The notes under the pieces are model-generated. The model did not search any database. It had not been told where the DNA came from and was given only the letters and a program-made list of their open reading frames with translations. Of a stretch of 60,817 bases of DNA, positions 7,510-15,581 are shown piece by piece. How positions within the stretch are numbered: the first letter of the stretch is position 1; every line of letters begins with the position of its first letter. A program made the translations under genes and the position numbers. The stretch comes from a candidate division KSB1 bacterium (GTDB lineage Bacteria > Zhuqueibacterota > JdFR-76 > DREG01). Location of the stretch: positions 1 through 60,817 of the forward strand of contig JADFJB010000009.1 in NCBI GenBank assembly GCA_022566355.1, read 5' to 3'.

Positions 7510-9708
7510 ATGCTTTTTTTTACAAAAACAAATTTCTTAAGACGATTGATTTTAGTTTCAGTTTTGCTGGTAATCTTTTCTACTGTTATTTTGCCAGTTC
7601 GAGCTGATGACATAAATTTGTCCAGTGAAATAATAGCAAGTGAGGCTAAAGAATCGCCAAAATTAGATGGATATCTCAATGAAGTTGCCTGGAAAAATTC
7701 TCGTGTTATCGATCAATTCTTTCAGCGGGAACCCAATGAAGGTGCCGTTGCAACAGAACGTACGGAAGTACGAATTATTACTGACGATTATAACTTATAT
7801 ATCGGAGTTATTTGTTATGATTCAGCTCCGGGAAGCATTATTGCTAAAGAAATGGAACGCGATTCCGAACTGGGCCGGGACGATAATTTTTCCATCATTT
7901 TAGATACCTTCAACGATAAACGTAGTGGTTATTACTTTGCCATTAATCCTAATGGCGCCAAGTTCGATGCACAGGTTGGATCAAGTGGTCGGAGAGGGAT
8001 GAATAAGGACTGGGATGGTGTATGGGATGTTCGGACACAAATCACCGATAAAGGGTGGAGCGCCGAGATTGTCATTCCTTTTAAAACGTTGCGATTTAAA
8101 AAACAAGATAAACAAACATGGGGTGTGAATTTTCGCCGCGAAATCGCCCGCAAAAATGAAGAAATACTATGGCAGGGCTGGCGACGAAACGAGGGTATAT
8201 TTCAACTGGGTGCTGCTGGCGAACTGCAAATGCCGTCCAAGATTAAACAAGAGCGTAACTTTATGGTTCTTCCATACTTATCTTCAGGATATGAAAAAGG
8301 TTTTTCTCAATATGATTTTGAAACCGGTGGAACGGGTAAAATAGGTTTTGATGCGAAATATACACTAACCCCAACATTAACTTCTGATTTTACCGTCAAT
8401 ACAGATTTTGCCCAGGTTGAAGCTGATCAGGAAAGAATTAACTTAACACGCTACAGCTTGTTCTTCCCGGAAAAACGCGATTTCTTTCTCGAAAATGCTT
8501 CCAATTTTACCATGGGGAGCCGCTTCCGCGCTTTGGCTTTTTACAGCCGTAGAATCGGCATTGGTGAAGATCGAGAGCCGGTTTCAATCCTTGCTGGCGG
8601 ACGAATTACCGGTAAAGTAGGAAATAACGACATTGGACTACTTTCCATTCGAACGCGTGATACCGGTGAAACCCCAGGCACACAGTACAATGTGGCTCGT
8701 TTCAAGAAAAATATATTCGAACAGTCCCATTTCGGCATGATTTATACGCACAAATCACCCGGAAGTGAATCATCCACTAACCAGGTTGTGGGATTCGATC
8801 TGAGTATGAGAACACGTAAATTCCGTGGCAATCGAAATCTGAATTTTTCATCCTATTATATGCAGAGTTTTTCACCGAAAACAAATTCTCTAAGCAATGC
8901 TTTAAACTTAAGTTTAAGTTATCCTAACGACCTGGTGAATGCAAATCTCTCCTATGCCCAGATAGGCGAAGATTTTAATCCGGAGTTGGGTTATGTGCGT
9001 AGAACCGGGGCTCGCATGTGGTTCGGATTTTTTAACCTGGCGCCGCGACCCAAGATGTTCAACCTGCGCAAAATACAACTCAATTTCCGCGCTTTTTATA
9101 ATACAGATTATGATGGTATGTTGGATTCTGGCGGAATTACATTTCGTCCTATTGGTTTGGTTTTTCAAAGCGGCGATGAATTTGAGTTTAATATTGAAAC
9201 AAAGAACGATTACCTGGATTCTTCTTTTGATATTTTTCAGGATATCGAAATTGCACCTGGTAGATATGATGCGCTTAGCTACCAATTAAAATTTGAAACG
9301 AATCGCAGTCGGCTGGTTTCTACAGAAATCAGTTATGATTTTGGTGAATTTTTTTCAGGAGATCAAAAGGGGATCAACCTGAAAACCCGATTTCGCCTCA
9401 ACCGGCATCTGTCGATCAGTGGAGAATATCGCTATACAAAAACAGATTTACGGGAAGGAAGCTTTAAGACCCGGGAACTTGTTTCTCGAATGAACATCGC
9501 ATTCAACACTCGCCTTACAGCCCGGTTTTTTCTGCAATGGAACAATAACGATGATGAAATCAGCATGAATTTCCGTGTCCGCTGGATTCCAAACCTGGGT
9601 AGTGATTTTTACCTGGTGTATAATGAAATTCAAGACACCGCACTAAGGGGAATTCACACAAAACACAGGGTATTGCTTACCAAGTTTAGCTATTGGTTTA
9701 GTTTGTAG
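7510..9708 (+). CDS. Outer-membrane protein with CBM9-like N-terminal domain and DUF5916 barrel
   Basis: A 732-residue secreted protein. Signal peptide: about residues 1-32 (LILVSVLLVIFSTVILPVRA). Residues about 45-220 resemble the CBM9-like domain (ESPKLDGYLNEVAWKNS, NLYIGVICYDS, VIPFKTLRF). The remainder matches DUF5916: DFAQVEADQERINLTRYSLFFPEKRDFF is its usual core block, cut here at EADQERINLTRYSLFFPEKR, followed by FYSRRIGIG. A long series of alternating-residue strands ends with a C-terminal aromatic stretch (LLTKFSYWFSL), as expected for an outer-membrane beta barrel. The function of this family is unknown; carbohydrate binding or uptake is often suggested from the first domain. The gene is transcribed divergently from the propeptide/subtilase pair and has a consensus promoter 8 bases upstream. 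Confidence 0.85.
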   Translation: MLFFTKTNFLRRLILVSVLLVIFSTVILPVRADDINLSSEIIASEAKESPKLDGYLNEVAWKNSRVIDQFFQREPNEGAVATERTEVRIITDDYNLYIGVICYDSAPGSIIAKEMERDSELGRDDNFSIILDTFNDKRSGYYFAINPNGAKFDAQVGSSGRRGMNKDWDGVWDVRTQITDKGWSAEIVIPFKTLRFKKQDKQTWGVNFRREIARKNEEILWQGWRRNEGIFQLGAAGELQMPSKIKQERNFMVLPYLSSGYEKGFSQYDFETGGTGKIGFDAKYTLTPTLTSDFTVNTDFAQVEADQERINLTRYSLFFPEKRDFFLENASNFTMGSRFRALAFYSRRIGIGEDREPVSILAGGRITGKVGNNDIGLLSIRTRDTGETPGTQYNVARFKKNIFEQSHFGMIYTHKSPGSESSTNQVVGFDLSMRTRKFRGNRNLNFSSYYMQSFSPKTNSLSNALNLSLSYPNDLVNANLSYAQIGEDFNPELGYVRRTGARMWFGFFNLAPRPKMFNLRKIQLNFRAFYNTDYDGMLDSGGITFRPIGLVFQSGDEFEFNIETKNDYLDSSFDIFQDIEIAPGRYDALSYQLKFETNRSRLVSTEISYDFGEFFSGDQKGINLKTRFRLNRHLSISGEYRYTKTDLREGSFKTRELVSRMNIAFNTRLTARFFLQWNNNDDEISMNFRVRWIPNLGSDFYLVYNEIQDTALRGIHTKHRVLLTKFSYWFSL

Positions 9709-9860
9709 ATTTGTTTTTTATGGAGAAATTAAAGAGTGCATCTACCGCGTTGATGCATACATTTCTTGTCTGAGAACCAAATCCTTGGGACGATAATTCT
9801 TGAATACTACAGGAAAATATATTTTAGCGCTATCTTTTATTAAAAAAAAGTAATTAAATT

Positions 9861-10202
9861 TTAATTTAGGTCAAAAACTAATTTAATACCCATTTCAACT
9901 TTTTTTAGAAAAGCTTTGTTTATTGACCCAACACATTTAGTTAAAAATGATTTATCTAAGGTGATAATCTGCGAAATGTTGACCACGGATGTTTTAGATA
10001 AATTTGAATCATTTTTATGTAAAAGTACATTCCCAGGAGCTTCTGCTAATTTCAAATTAGAACTAATAATCACACAGATTATTGTATTTATTTTACTTCT
10101 TGTAAAAGAATCTGATTGGATTATTAAGACTGGTCTTCTATAGCCAGGTTCCGAAGCAACTGAACTTGGAAGTGATGCCCACCATATTTCACCCCTGACC
10201 AT
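9861..10202 (-). CDS. MazF/PemK-family mRNA interferase toxin
   Basis: The 113-residue product has the MazF-fold landmarks: the N-terminal GEIWWASL strand, the RRPVLIIQSDSF block (the conserved RP-VLIVQ region with the catalytic Arg), the VIISSNLK segment with Ser, and the VVNISQIITLDKSFL region. MazF toxins are sequence-specific endoribonucleases that halt translation when the antitoxin is lost. Its ATG overlaps the antitoxin stop by one base (TAATG), the usual coupled arrangement. Downstream towards 9709 there is no further gene. The pair is an accessory insertion between the DUF5916 gene and the aromatic operon. Confidence 0.88.
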   Translation of the reverse strand: MVRGEIWWASLPSSVASEPGYRRPVLIIQSDSFTRSKINTIICVIISSNLKLAEAPGNVLLHKNDSNLSKTSVVNISQIITLDKSFLTKCVGSINKAFLKKVEMGIKLVFDLN

Positions 10203-10438
10203 TACCAGTTTTCCTTTTCAAGGGTCTTAACTTGCAACCGGGTTATAATGGGGTCCATATCACTTGATTCTTTTGTGTATACTTGATTTAATTTTTCAGT
10301 AATATCAGCAGGGATGTGGTTTTCTAAATATTCTTGAATAGCACGACAAAACAAGCTACTCCTTGAGATGCCAAGTTTTTTGGCGGTTTCTTCAGCTTTT
10401 TTGAATAATGCATCTGAAATTGATATCGCAGTTTTCAT
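10202..10438 (-). CDS. Ribbon-helix-helix antitoxin of the MazF pair
   Basis: The 78-residue product begins with a ribbon-helix-helix fold: strand TAISISDALFKKAEETAKK, then GISRSSLFCRAIQEYLEN. This is the MazE/CopG-like DNA-binding half. The C-terminal tail (ITEKLNQVYTKESSDMDPI) would wrap the toxin. It would neutralise the MazF-type toxin and repress its own promoter. The start ATG lies 6 bases after a consensus -10 box, so the mRNA is probably leaderless. Confidence 0.85.
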   Translation of the reverse strand: MKTAISISDALFKKAEETAKKLGISRSSLFCRAIQEYLENHIPADITEKLNQVYTKESSDMDPIITRLQVKTLEKENW

Positions 10439-10444
10439 GCATCA

Positions 10445-10473
10445 AGTATAACAATAGTATAACTCATTGTCAA
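10445..10473 (-). promoter_or_regulatory. Consensus promoter and likely operator of the MazF-type TA pair
   Basis: On the minus strand TTGACA (10468-10473) is followed by 17 bases and TATACT (10445-10450). The antitoxin ATG begins 6 bases further, so the predicted start of transcription falls on or beside the A of the ATG. The spacer and -10 box contain a direct repeat of GTTATAC, a plausible operator for the antitoxin. Confidence 0.7.
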
Positions 10474-10601
10474 GGAAATTCAAAAAAAGATCATATACGT
10501 GGGTAGTATATGAAGACTGTAGATTTTGGAGATATACAATGATGTTTGATATTTAATAATTCTTTCGCGTAGATTTTGTTTTAATTTATCCAATGATTAT
10601 C

Positions 10602-10737
10602 TAGTGTTTGATCGAAAACTCAACAACTAGTGTCATTCCGGTAATCTTTTGAGCCGGAATCTAATCATTCCAAGCATTTAGATTCACGCTAAAAGCATGC
10701 GGGAATGACAGAATGGGTGCTTTTCGTTCAGACACTA
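10602..10737. mobile_element. MITE-like element with 17-bp terminal inverted repeats
   Basis: The ends are inverted copies, TAGTGTTTGATCGAAAA at 10602-10618 and the complement of TAGTGTCTGAACGAAAA at 10721-10737 (15 of 17 match). Inside them lies a second palindromic part running from GTCATTCC (about 10632) to GGAATGAC (about 10702-10709). At 136 bases with no coding capacity it has the build of a miniature inverted-repeat element. A partial relative sits at 49151-49210. Confidence 0.65.
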
Positions 10738-10767
10738 TCTAACCATTAATATTCAAAAAAAATATGC

Positions 10768-10795
10768 TTGCTTTTAATCTGATTGTTCATATATT
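10768..10795 (+). promoter_or_regulatory. Candidate promoter of the aromatic amino acid operon
   Basis: A TTGCTT box (10768-10773) and TATATT (10790-10795) are separated by 16 bases. Transcription would start near 10802, about 30 bases before the leader peptide start codon. The boxes are acceptable rather than perfect; the position relative to the leader peptide is the main support. Confidence 0.5.
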
Positions 10796-10833
10796 ACACT
10801 AAATTCACAATCATCAACAACATATAAAAAACC

Positions 10834-10890
10834 ATGAAAAATTTTACTGCTAATTCCTCCTTTTATTATTTTTATTTTAGGTTTCCCTGA
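10834..10890 (+). CDS. Phe/Tyr-rich leader peptide of the aromatic operon
   Basis: An 18-codon open frame reads MKNFTANSSFYYFYFRFP and stops with TGA at 10888-10890. Eight of 18 residues are Phe (5) or Tyr (3), seven of them between codons 10 and 17. This is the design of ribosome-stalling leader peptides such as E. coli pheL, which also ends in FP. Codons 10-17 lie directly ahead of the antiterminator strand at 10889-10897. The operon downstream makes Phe and Tyr. No clear Shine-Dalgarno sequence precedes the ATG. Too short to be found by ordinary gene callers; the composition and the adjoining RNA switch are the evidence. Confidence 0.8.
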   Translation: MKNFTANSSFYYFYFRFP

Positions 10891-10958
10891 TTGGGAGTAG
10901 ATTAGTGGTTTATTTATTATAAGAACCCTCCCAATCGATTTCGTTGGGAGGGTTTTTT
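10889..10958 (+). promoter_or_regulatory. Transcription attenuator (antiterminator and terminator) of the aro/phe/tyr operon
   Basis: The terminator is an 11-bp perfect stem (arms 10924-10934 and 10944-10954, loop of 9) followed by a T run to 10958. GATTGGGAG at 10889-10897 is exactly complementary to CTCCCAATC at 10928-10936, the left terminator arm, so the two pairings exclude each other. A ribosome stalled on the Phe/Tyr codons leaves 10889-10897 free and gives the antiterminator. A ribosome that reaches the stop codon covers that strand and lets the terminator form. The chorismate mutase gene begins 22 bases after the T run. Confidence 0.85.
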
Positions 10959-10980
10959 ATTTTAATACACGGATAATCGT

Positions 10981-11349
10981 ATGAATGAAAATCTAATTGT
11001 TCGGGGCGTTCGTGGCGCCAATTGTGTGAGGGAGAATACCACCGCGTGCATCCATGATTCCACACGGGAGTTGCTGCAGGCGATGTTGAAAGCCAACGAG
11101 GTCGAAATGGATAGCATCGTCTCTCTCTTTTTTACCCTAACGGCAGATTTGAATGCGGCTTTCCCTGCGGAAGCAGCCAGAAGGTTAGGTTTGAAATTTA
11201 CCCCCCTGCTTTGCACCCAAGAGATTGATGTACCAGGAAGCTTAGCGAAGGTGGTTCGAATTTTAATGCTGATCAATACAAATAAATCCCTGGAAGACAT
11301 TAACCATGTCTTTTTAGGAGAGGCCAAGGTTTTACGGGATGATTTATAA
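10981..11349 (+). CDS. aroH: Chorismate mutase, AroH type
   Basis: Converts chorismate to prephenate, the branch to Phe and Tyr. The 122-residue monofunctional enzyme resembles the Bacillus AroH fold: VRGVRGANCVREN at the N-terminus (active-site Arg), LFFTLTADLNAAFPAEAAR in the middle, and VRILMLINTNKSLEDINHVF and the VLRDDL ending. This is not the all-helical AroQ type. First structural gene after the attenuator; its end overlaps by a few bases with an alternative upstream start of the DAHP synthase. No clear Shine-Dalgarno sequence was seen before the ATG. Confidence 0.93.
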   Translation: MNENLIVRGVRGANCVRENTTACIHDSTRELLQAMLKANEVEMDSIVSLFFTLTADLNAAFPAEAARRLGLKFTPLLCTQEIDVPGSLAKVVRILMLINTNKSLEDINHVFLGEAKVLRDDL

Positions 11350-11362
11350 TTTAGGAGGTAAA

Positions 11363-12397
11363 ATGATCGTTGTGATTAAGAATGAAGAAGGAGACAAAGT
11401 CGTCTCATCTGTAGTTGAACAGATCAAAAAAATGGGATTTCAGGCCCATATTTCCAGGGGCACGGAAAAAACCACCATCGGTGTGATTGGCGATGACCGT
11501 TATATAGCGAAAGACAAAATTGCTGCCCTGGATGGTGTCGAAGCCGTTATTCCGGTATTGAAACCCTTCAAATTAACCTCGCGGGAATTTCAACCGGATA
11601 CGACTTGCATAAAAATTGATGATGTGGTTTTTGGCGAAGAGTTTGTGACGATTGCAGGCCCTTGCTCGGTTGAGTCCAGGGAGCAAATCCTCGAGTGTGC
11701 CCATTTCTTGAAAGAGCAAGGTGTAAATGTACTGCGCGGCGGTGCCTTTAAACCGCGAACTTCGCCATACAGCTTCCAGGGTTTGGGAGAGCAGGCATTG
11801 GAGCTTTTGGCGCAAGCTAAAGAAATCACTAAACTTCCATTGTGTACTGAGGTATTAGCGCCCCAGGATGTGGGACTTATTGCTAAATATGTTGATATTA
11901 TTCAGATCGGTGCTCGGAATATGCAGAACTTTCCTTTGCTGCGTGCGGTGGGACAATGTGAAAGACCAGTTTTATTAAAACGAGGAATGATGTCAACCAT
12001 AGAAGAATTTCTTCTTGCAGCAGAATACATTATGAATGAGGGCAATAAACAAGTTATCTTGTGTGAACGTGGTATTCGCACGTTTGAAAATTATACCAGG
12101 AATACTTTGGACCTGGGGGCTGTGGCATTGATTAAGGAATTGTCCCATTTACCCATTATCGTCGATCCCAGCCACGCAACCGGTAAACGTTCCCTGGTAG
12201 CGCCACTGTCAAAAGCAGCGTTGGCCTTAGGTGCGGACGGTGTGATGGTGGAAGTTCATCCGAATCCGGCGGAGGCGTTGTCGGACGGCGCCCAGAGCTT
12301 GCACTTCGAGGAATTCGAAACCATGATGAATGAATTGAAGACAATCTCTCGTGCGCTGAAGAACGAAGAAGTGGCAAAAGAGAAATTCGCAGTATGA
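11363..12397 (+). CDS. aroF: 3-deoxy-7-phosphoheptulonate (DAHP) synthase, type I-beta with N-terminal regulatory domain
   Basis: First step of the shikimate pathway: PEP plus erythrose-4-phosphate to DAHP. I chose the ATG at 11363 because AGGAGGT lies at 11353-11359; a longer frame begins at 11339 but lacks such a site. The 344-residue product has an N-terminal ferredoxin-like domain of about 70 residues (MIVVIKNEEGDKVVSSVVEQ), as in Thermotoga-type enzymes where it mediates feedback inhibition. The TIM barrel shows IAGPCSVESREQI, GGAFKPRTSPYSFQGLG, KRGMMSTIEEFL, CERGIRTFENYTRNTLD and IVDPSHATGKRSLV, including the metal and PEP ligands. Followed at 10 bases by pheA. Confidence 0.96.
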   Translation: MIVVIKNEEGDKVVSSVVEQIKKMGFQAHISRGTEKTTIGVIGDDRYIAKDKIAALDGVEAVIPVLKPFKLTSREFQPDTTCIKIDDVVFGEEFVTIAGPCSVESREQILECAHFLKEQGVNVLRGGAFKPRTSPYSFQGLGEQALELLAQAKEITKLPLCTEVLAPQDVGLIAKYVDIIQIGARNMQNFPLLRAVGQCERPVLLKRGMMSTIEEFLLAAEYIMNEGNKQVILCERGIRTFENYTRNTLDLGAVALIKELSHLPIIVDPSHATGKRSLVAPLSKAALALGADGVMVEVHPNPAEALSDGAQSLHFEEFETMMNELKTISRALKNEEVAKEKFAV

Positions 12398-12407
12398 GGA
12401 GAAATTT

Positions 12408-13253
12408 TTGACCAACCAATCACAATCCTATCGTGCTGCGTACCAGGGTATTGACGGCGCTTACAGCCAGGAAGCTATCCACCAGTATTTCAAAAAACAA
12501 GTGCATACCATAGGCTGCTCAACTTTCGAAGAGGTCGTAAGAACCGTTGAATCCGGGAAAGCGGAATATGCTTTTATGCCGGCTGAAAATTCAATAGCCG
12601 GAACGATTGTTCAAACATTTGATTTATTGCTGGAATCAACATTAAGTATCATCGGGGAATTTTATCTCCCGATTCACCATAATTTGATGGCGTTGCCGGA
12701 AACCCATTTAAAAGATATCGAATCGGTTTATTCTCATCCACAAGCGCTGGCCCAATGTGCAGAATCCATCAAGAGATTTGGCTTAAAGCCCATTGTCGAT
12801 TGGGATACCGCAGGAAGCGCAAAGCGAATTCGAGAAGAAAGCTTACAAAAGGCGGCGGCAATCGCCGGTAATTATGCGGCCGAGGTGTATGAACTTCAGC
12901 TATTGGCTTCGAATATTGAAGATATAGATCACAATACAACCCGGTTTTTTATTTTAAGCAAGCAAACTTCCAAACGCAGCAAACGCAATAAAACCTCAAT
13001 CCTTTTTACTACACGCCATGCACCAGGTGCCTTGGTCGCATCGATGAAGGAGTTTTCCGATCGCAAGATCAATTTAACTAAAATCGAGTCCCGGCCGGAT
13101 CGCAAGCATCCCTGGCACTATATCTTCTATCTTGATTTTGAAGGCCATATTGAAGATCCGTCTGTCGAAAAAGCCATGCTTAATATCCTCAAACGTGCTC
13201 AGATGGTCAAGATACTCGGCAGCTATCCTTGTGGAGATCAGCATGAAGGCTGA
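12408..13253 (+). CDS. pheA: Prephenate dehydratase with ACT domain
   Basis: Turns prephenate into phenylpyruvate, the committed step to Phe. The start is TTG at 12408 with GAGGAGA at 12396-12402 ahead of it. The 281-residue product has the dehydratase domain (about 1-185): AYQGIDGAYSQEA, FMPAENSIAGTI, YSHPQALAQC, DTAGSAKRI, and the catalytic NTTRFFILSK (TRF motif). The ACT domain (about 198-270) carries APGAL and IESRPDRKHPWHY, the Phe-binding GAL and ESRP motifs, so feedback inhibition by Phe is expected. It is monofunctional, lacking the mutase domain of the proteobacterial P-protein, which is supplied by AroH. The end overlaps tyrA by 11 bases. Confidence 0.96.
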   Translation: MTNQSQSYRAAYQGIDGAYSQEAIHQYFKKQVHTIGCSTFEEVVRTVESGKAEYAFMPAENSIAGTIVQTFDLLLESTLSIIGEFYLPIHHNLMALPETHLKDIESVYSHPQALAQCAESIKRFGLKPIVDWDTAGSAKRIREESLQKAAAIAGNYAAEVYELQLLASNIEDIDHNTTRFFILSKQTSKRSKRNKTSILFTTRHAPGALVASMKEFSDRKINLTKIESRPDRKHPWHYIFYLDFEGHIEDPSVEKAMLNILKRAQMVKILGSYPCGDQHEG

Positions 13254-14082
13254 TGAAAAAACAGCTGTTCTTATCGGTTTGGGACAGATCGGAGGATCGT
13301 TGGCATTAGCGCTTAAAAAAGCCGGTTATTTCAAAACGGTTGGCGGATTTGATGTTAATTCCGACAGATTACAAAAGGCTGGCGATTTCCTGGATTGCAT
13401 GTATTCGAATTTGGATGAGGCCTTATCTGCCGGTGATTTGATTATCCTGGCAGCGCCGGTTTTGGAAAATATCCTAATCCTGGGAAAGGGCTTTCAAACC
13501 TATCCGGATAAACTGTACACTGATGTCGGAAGTACCAAAACTCAAATGATGGAAGAGAGCCGCAAAAAACCCGGAATACGGTTTATTGGCGGGCATCCGT
13601 TTTCAGGCACGGAGAAGGAAGGGGATTCCGGCTGGGACTCAAACCTGTTTTCCGGGAAACCCTATTTCTGGGTTCAGGAGAATAGCCAATCTATTGATGA
13701 CCAGAGTTGCATCATCAATATGATTAAAGCAATCGGGGCTATTCCAAAAGCAATCGATCCCGAAGAACATGACCGGGCGCTAGCTTTAACCAGCCATCTA
13801 CCCATATTGATTTCCCTGGGTTTGGCCGGAATGCTCGATGAAGATGTTTACAGTTCGGATTTTATTGGCAGCGGATTCCTTTCCACGACCCGCATAGCTG
13901 GCGGATCTGCCGAGTTAGGCAGGGATATTTTGATCAGCAATCGCGAGGCAGTTTTGAATGAAATGACACGGTTTAATGAGAATCTTGCTAAATTGGTTGA
14001 AAGTCTGGAAAATTCTAACGAAAATCAACTGTTGGAACTCATGGTTAAATTTAAGCAAAGATATTCAGCAATCTCTCATTAA
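13243..14082 (+). CDS. tyrA: Prephenate/arogenate dehydrogenase
   Basis: NAD(P)-dependent oxidative decarboxylation of prephenate or arogenate on the way to Tyr. I chose the ATG at 13243 because a GGAG site (13233-13236) precedes it and the Rossmann motif begins at once (AVLIGLGQIGGSLALALKKAGY). A longer open frame upstream would run inside pheA. The 279-residue product shows the conserved GGHPFSGTEKEG active-site block, ALTSHLPILISLGLAG with the catalytic His, and the C-terminal helical dimer domain. There is no ACT domain, so control by Tyr may rest on transcription. The start codon overlaps the pheA end, indicating coupled translation. Confidence 0.94.
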   Translation: MKADEKTAVLIGLGQIGGSLALALKKAGYFKTVGGFDVNSDRLQKAGDFLDCMYSNLDEALSAGDLIILAAPVLENILILGKGFQTYPDKLYTDVGSTKTQMMEESRKKPGIRFIGGHPFSGTEKEGDSGWDSNLFSGKPYFWVQENSQSIDDQSCIINMIKAIGAIPKAIDPEEHDRALALTSHLPILISLGLAGMLDEDVYSSDFIGSGFLSTTRIAGGSAELGRDILISNREAVLNEMTRFNENLAKLVESLENSNENQLLELMVKFKQRYSAISH

Positions 14083-14102
14083 ATCATTAATTGTATTTTT
14101 TT

Positions 14103-15383
14103 ATGATTAAGATCAAATCGCCAAATACAATATCCGGTAAAATTTTTGTTCCGGGTGATAAATCCATCTCGCACCGGGGTTTGATTCTGGCGTCGATGGC
14201 TGAGGGGATATCTGAAATTTATGGTCTGTCATCGGGGAATGATGTGCAAACTACCCAAAGTCTCATGAAAAAATTAGGCGTCGAAATAATTCAGATGGAT
14301 GAAGACCTGATGGTTATTACTAGCAGGGGATGGGCAGGTCTGAAAGCATCCGATGCTATTCTTGACTGCGAAAATTCAGGTACATCCGCCCGGCTTTTGA
14401 CCGCCATATTAGCCGGTCATAGCTTTTCATCTGTGATCGACGGGGATGAATCCTTGCGCCAACGCCCGATGGGACGGGTTGTGGAGCCATTGAGATTGAT
14501 GGGCGCTGATATTACCAGTCAGAACTCGAATGATCTTCTGCCATTGGAAATTCAAGGAAAACAATTACACGGTATCGATTATCTAATGCCGATTGCGAGT
14601 GCGCAGGTGAAATCGGCAATTCTTCTTGCCGGATTGAATGCCGAAGGTGAAACAAGTGTAACAGAACCATTCCCAAGCCGGGATCACACCGAACGATTTT
14701 TCTCCTGGCTGAATTTGCCGTTGGAACGGAATCGACTAACCTATAAAATTTCACCATCGAAAGTGCCGGCTTTTTCACTTAAAATTCCGGGTGATTTTTC
14801 ATCGGCGGCTTATTTTGTAGCGCTAGGACTCATTCACCCGAATGCAGAAATTACTATTAGCGATGTAAATCTCAATCCCACACGAGCGGCTTTATTGGAT
14901 GTCCTGCGACGCATGGGTGGGTATATCAGTCTCACAGTCCTGGAAGATAAACCGGAATTGGTGGGGGAAATTACGGTTCGATCATCCGAATTAAAAAATA
15001 CCACCGTTGATGTTTCGGAAATTCCGGCTATGATCGATGAACTGCCATTGTTGGCCGTGGTTGCAACCCAGGCTGAAGGCACATTAAAGCTTACCGGGGC
15101 ACAAGAACTCCGGGTCAAAGAATCGGATCGGATTAGCGCTCTTGTGCCGCAGCTTCGGAAAATGGGAGCCAATATAGATGAGTTGCCGGACGGTTTTATT
15201 GTTGAAGGGTTAACGCCATTAAAAGGAGCGAAACTGGAAGCCTGTAAAGATCATCGCATCGCGATGTCCCTGGCTATAGCCGCTACAATTGCAGAAGGGA
15301 AATCGAAACTTGCTGGTGATGAGTGGGTAAAAATTTCCTTCCCGGACTTTTTTAAAATCCTGAAACAAATTGGCAATAAATGA
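14103..15383 (+). CDS. aroA: 3-phosphoshikimate 1-carboxyvinyltransferase (EPSP synthase)
   Basis: Joins shikimate-3-phosphate and PEP to form EPSP. The ATG at 14103 was preferred over a TTG at 14091, since the protein then begins MIKIKSPNTISGKIFVPGDKSISHR as in homologues; the leading part is quoted only to GDKSISHR. Other landmarks in the 426-residue product: NSGTSARLL, RQRPMGRVVEPL, SAQVKSAILLAGL, PGDFSSAAYF, IDELPLLAVVA, LRVKESDRI and KDHRIAMSLAIA. All substrate-binding blocks are present. The gene follows tyrA at 20 bases. Shikimate kinase (aroK) and aroB/aroD genes are not in the window. Confidence 0.96.
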   Translation: MIKIKSPNTISGKIFVPGDKSISHRGLILASMAEGISEIYGLSSGNDVQTTQSLMKKLGVEIIQMDEDLMVITSRGWAGLKASDAILDCENSGTSARLLTAILAGHSFSSVIDGDESLRQRPMGRVVEPLRLMGADITSQNSNDLLPLEIQGKQLHGIDYLMPIASAQVKSAILLAGLNAEGETSVTEPFPSRDHTERFFSWLNLPLERNRLTYKISPSKVPAFSLKIPGDFSSAAYFVALGLIHPNAEITISDVNLNPTRAALLDVLRRMGGYISLTVLEDKPELVGEITVRSSELKNTTVDVSEIPAMIDELPLLAVVATQAEGTLKLTGAQELRVKESDRISALVPQLRKMGANIDELPDGFIVEGLTPLKGAKLEACKDHRIAMSLAIAATIAEGKSKLAGDEWVKISFPDFFKILKQIGNK

Positions 15384-15392
15384 TTTATTTTA

Positions 15393-15561
15393 GACAGGAT
15401 TTACGGGATAGCAAAGATATAGAGAATTCTGAAAAATACCTATAATGATGTCATTTCGAGGAGTTCACGACGAGAAATCTTTTGGCCGCTACAAAGATGA
15501 CATTCTCTTAATTCTTCAGAAGTTTCATATTACAAATCGTGTTTATCATGTTAATCCTGTC
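15393..15561. repeat. Nested dispersed repeats between aroA and aroE
   Basis: The outer pair is GACAGGATT at 15393-15401 and its inverse AATCCTGTC at 15553-15561. Inside, 15424-15524 is a copy of the GTCATTTCGA repeat family (ends resemble AATTCTGAAAAAT and TTCAGAAGTT), also present at 18469-18618 and 50483-50594. No gene is visible. The insertion separates aroE from the compact aroH-aroA block. Confidence 0.6.
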
Positions 15562-15581
15562 CGGATTTTAAATAAATTGCA

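Noticed and set aside
9737-9757. TGCATC/GATGCA inverted repeat after the DUF5916 gene as terminator
   Set aside because: Only 6 bp, a 9-base loop and no T run after it; too weak to call.
13132-13242. A longer start for tyrA inside pheA
   Set aside because: The extension is out of frame within a conserved ACT domain coding region, while ATG 13243 has a GGAG site and leads directly into the Rossmann motif.
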